From: an uncultured Alphaproteobacteria bacterium
GTDB taxonomy: Bacteria; Pseudomonadota; Alphaproteobacteria; RF32; CAG-239
Assembly: GCA_934271195.1 (NCBI GenBank)
Contig: CAKQRB010000057.1
Location: forward strand, 1 to 7,323
Length of the DNA stretch: 7,323 bases
Direction of reading: 5' to 3'
Below are positions 6,879-7,323 of this stretch, in pieces (the stretch's first letter is position 1; each line of letters opens with the position of its first letter). Under the pieces are notes generated by a model that was not told the origin of the DNA, did no database searches, and worked only from the letters and a program-made list of their open reading frames with translations. The translations under genes were made by a program, and so were the position numbers.

Positions 6879-6920
6879 CCGCAGTCCGGAGACGGGCTGC
6901 GGTGTCTCAAAAACATCATA

Positions 6921-7050
6921 TAACAAAATATTCCGCTTCGGCGGAGTGTCCCGATATAAGTGCATTTGTGCAGCGAATACGGACGACTGCGTTATACAGT
7001 TTTTGAGCTCCGCCACCTTAGTTTTAAGGTGGTTTTGTTTTAACAAAATA
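6921..7050 (+). repeat. Direct repeat TAACAAAATA, two copies
   Basis: The same 10 bases occur at 6921-6930 and 7041-7050, exactly 120 bases apart. The first copy sits between two helices of the leader. The second follows the terminator-like hairpin, where its ACAAAA can pair with TTTTGT at 7033-7038. It is AT-rich and may be chance, or it may offer alternative pairing partners within the RNA. Confidence 0.35.
7013..7041 (+). terminator. Terminator-like hairpin upstream of the HTH gene
   Basis: CCACCTTA (7013-7020) pairs perfectly with TAAGGTGG (7025-7032) around the loop GTTT, followed by TTTTGTTTT (7033-7041). This is a good intrinsic terminator. It lies 25 bases ahead of the start of the HTH gene, so it would either end the cvpA transcript or an upstream small RNA, or act as an attenuator for the gene behind it. 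The T tract can also pair with the A-rich bases 7043-7048. Confidence 0.7.
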
Positions 7051-7052
7051 GT

Positions 7053-7056
7053 GGAG
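7053..7056 (+). promoter_or_regulatory. Ribosome binding site of the HTH gene, possibly sequestered
   Basis: GGAG lies 10 bases before ATG 7067, a slightly long but usable spacing. It is contained in GGAGCT (7053-7058), the exact complement of AGCTCC at 7006-7011, so an RNA stem enclosing the terminator-like hairpin would hide it from the ribosome. Confidence 0.55.
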
Positions 7057-7066
7057 CTAAAAAGAA

Positions 7067-7323
7067 ATGTTATCAAGAAAATATAGAAAAGAATGGTATA
7101 AAACCTTCCGGAGTTATTGCAATAAAGAATTAAACCGGATAATGACGGAACAGGGTTTAACAAGTACGGAACTAGCCGACCATATAGATTTTATGGAAGG
7201 GCGGATAGAAAAATTAAGAAGAAATACCAGCCATATGAGAATGGAAGAATATGTGTATCTGTTTTCATTCTTGGATAAGGTATTTGAGATAAAACTTGTC
7301 GACGCCAAGGATTATCCTTGGCA
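7067..7323 (+). CDS. Small helix-turn-helix (XRE-like) protein, cut by window end
   Basis: The frame is open from ATG 7067 for 85 codons to the window edge, and an in-frame stop at 7058-7060 limits the start. Residues about 23-77 look like a Cro/CI-type DNA-binding domain: TEQGLTSTELADHI (27-40) resembles the first two helices, GRIEKLRR (45-52) the following helix, and a final amphipathic segment runs from 58 to 77. The N-terminal 20 residues are rich in Lys, Arg and aromatic residues. The match to the XRE pattern is by eye and moderate, and the C-terminal part is not seen, so a larger protein is possible. It could be a repressor, perhaps of its own leader, or the antitoxin-like half of a pair. 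The next gene, outside the window, would tell. Confidence 0.65.
   Translation, partial: MLSRKYRKEWYKTFRSYCNKELNRIMTEQGLTSTELADHIDFMEGRIEKLRRNTSHMRMEEYVYLFSFLDKVFEIKLVDAKDYPW

Larger units (their letters stand above)
6879..7058 (+). ncRNA. Candidate structured leader RNA or small RNA
   Basis: Paired by eye, this segment holds nested helices. They are a 10-bp hairpin with GAGA loop (6879-6902), and a 9-bp perfect long-range stem CTCAAAAAC/GTTTTTGAG (6906-6914 with 6999-7007) continued after an internal loop by TATAAC/GTTATA (6919-6924 with 6991-6996). Inside these lie a 7-bp hairpin with a cUUCGg loop (6930-6947), GTCC(C)G/CGGAC with one bulge (6948-6953 with 6980-6984) and TGCA/TGCA (6961-6964 with 6969-6972). 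A terminator-like hairpin follows (7013-7041). AGCTCC (7006-7011) can instead pair with GGAGCT (7053-7058), which contains the ribosome site of the next gene and shares two bases with the long-range stem. I recognise no known RNA family. It could be a riboswitch-like leader, a small RNA ending near 7041, or part of a dispersed repeat. Confidence 0.5.

Noticed and set aside
6880..6902. Resemblance of the first hairpin to the conserved loop of signal recognition particle RNA
   Set aside because: Only a short GTCCGGA-like word matches. The asymmetric loop and GGAAGCAGC motif expected of SRP RNA are missing.
6902..7006. GTG-started 34-residue frame as a leader peptide
   Set aside because: No ribosome site is visible, its start lies in the 3' arm of the first hairpin, and there is no run of regulatory codons such as repeated Trp or His beyond two His.
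6775..7163. Open frames on both strands across the structured region after cvpA
   Set aside because: They run through the hairpins and the start of the HTH gene, lack ribosome sites and have no protein-like pattern.
1..7323. CRISPR array, tRNA genes, insertion sequences, attachment sites
   Set aside because: I looked for regularly spaced repeats, cloverleaf-like segments, transposase genes and paired terminal repeats and found none that could be supported.

Overview
The window looks like chromosomal DNA from an AT-leaning alphaproteobacterium, perhaps one of the uncultured low-GC host-associated lineages. This is inferred from gene content. It carries a short HPr kinase that is only the catalytic domain (the alphaproteobacterial form), a thermonuclease-like protein of alphaproteobacterial type, and the order mlaE-mlaF-radA-cvpA that I associate with that class. 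No tRNA, rRNA, CRISPR array, insertion sequence or phage gene is visible.

Layout. Bases 1-303 hold no convincing gene: two terminator-like hairpins, a purine-rich low-complexity tract, and the terminator of thyX. thyX (FAD-dependent thymidylate synthase) lies on the minus strand at 304-960. A divergent intergenic region follows, and then every gene is on the plus strand. The first group is a membrane-anchored nuclease-like protein, tsaE (t6A tRNA modification) and hprK (HPr kinase), packed with a 5-base gap and a 4-base ATGA overlap. A promoter with a perfect TATAAT then starts a second tight group: mlaE and mlaF (lipid-transport ABC permease and ATPase), radA (recombination helicase) and cvpA (colicin V production family membrane protein), with gaps of 20, 3 and 15 bases. 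These are mostly housekeeping genes and their grouping need not mean a shared pathway, except for mlaE with mlaF.

The most unusual part is the right end. After cvpA comes a 275-base stretch without a convincing gene. It contains a plausible promoter, then about 190 bases that fold on paper into many nested helices: a 10-bp GNRA-capped hairpin at the predicted 5' end, a long-range 9-bp plus 6-bp stem, a cUUCGg hairpin, a terminator-like hairpin, and a stem that would bury the ribosome binding site of the next gene. That gene, from 7067 and cut by the window end, encodes a small helix-turn-helix (XRE-like) protein. The arrangement resembles a cis-regulatory RNA or a stand-alone small RNA.

Two enzymes have changed key residues. 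The nuclease domain keeps the metal-binding acids but has Lys and Asn where the family has its two catalytic arginines. HprK has Tyr where the family usually has His before the P-loop.
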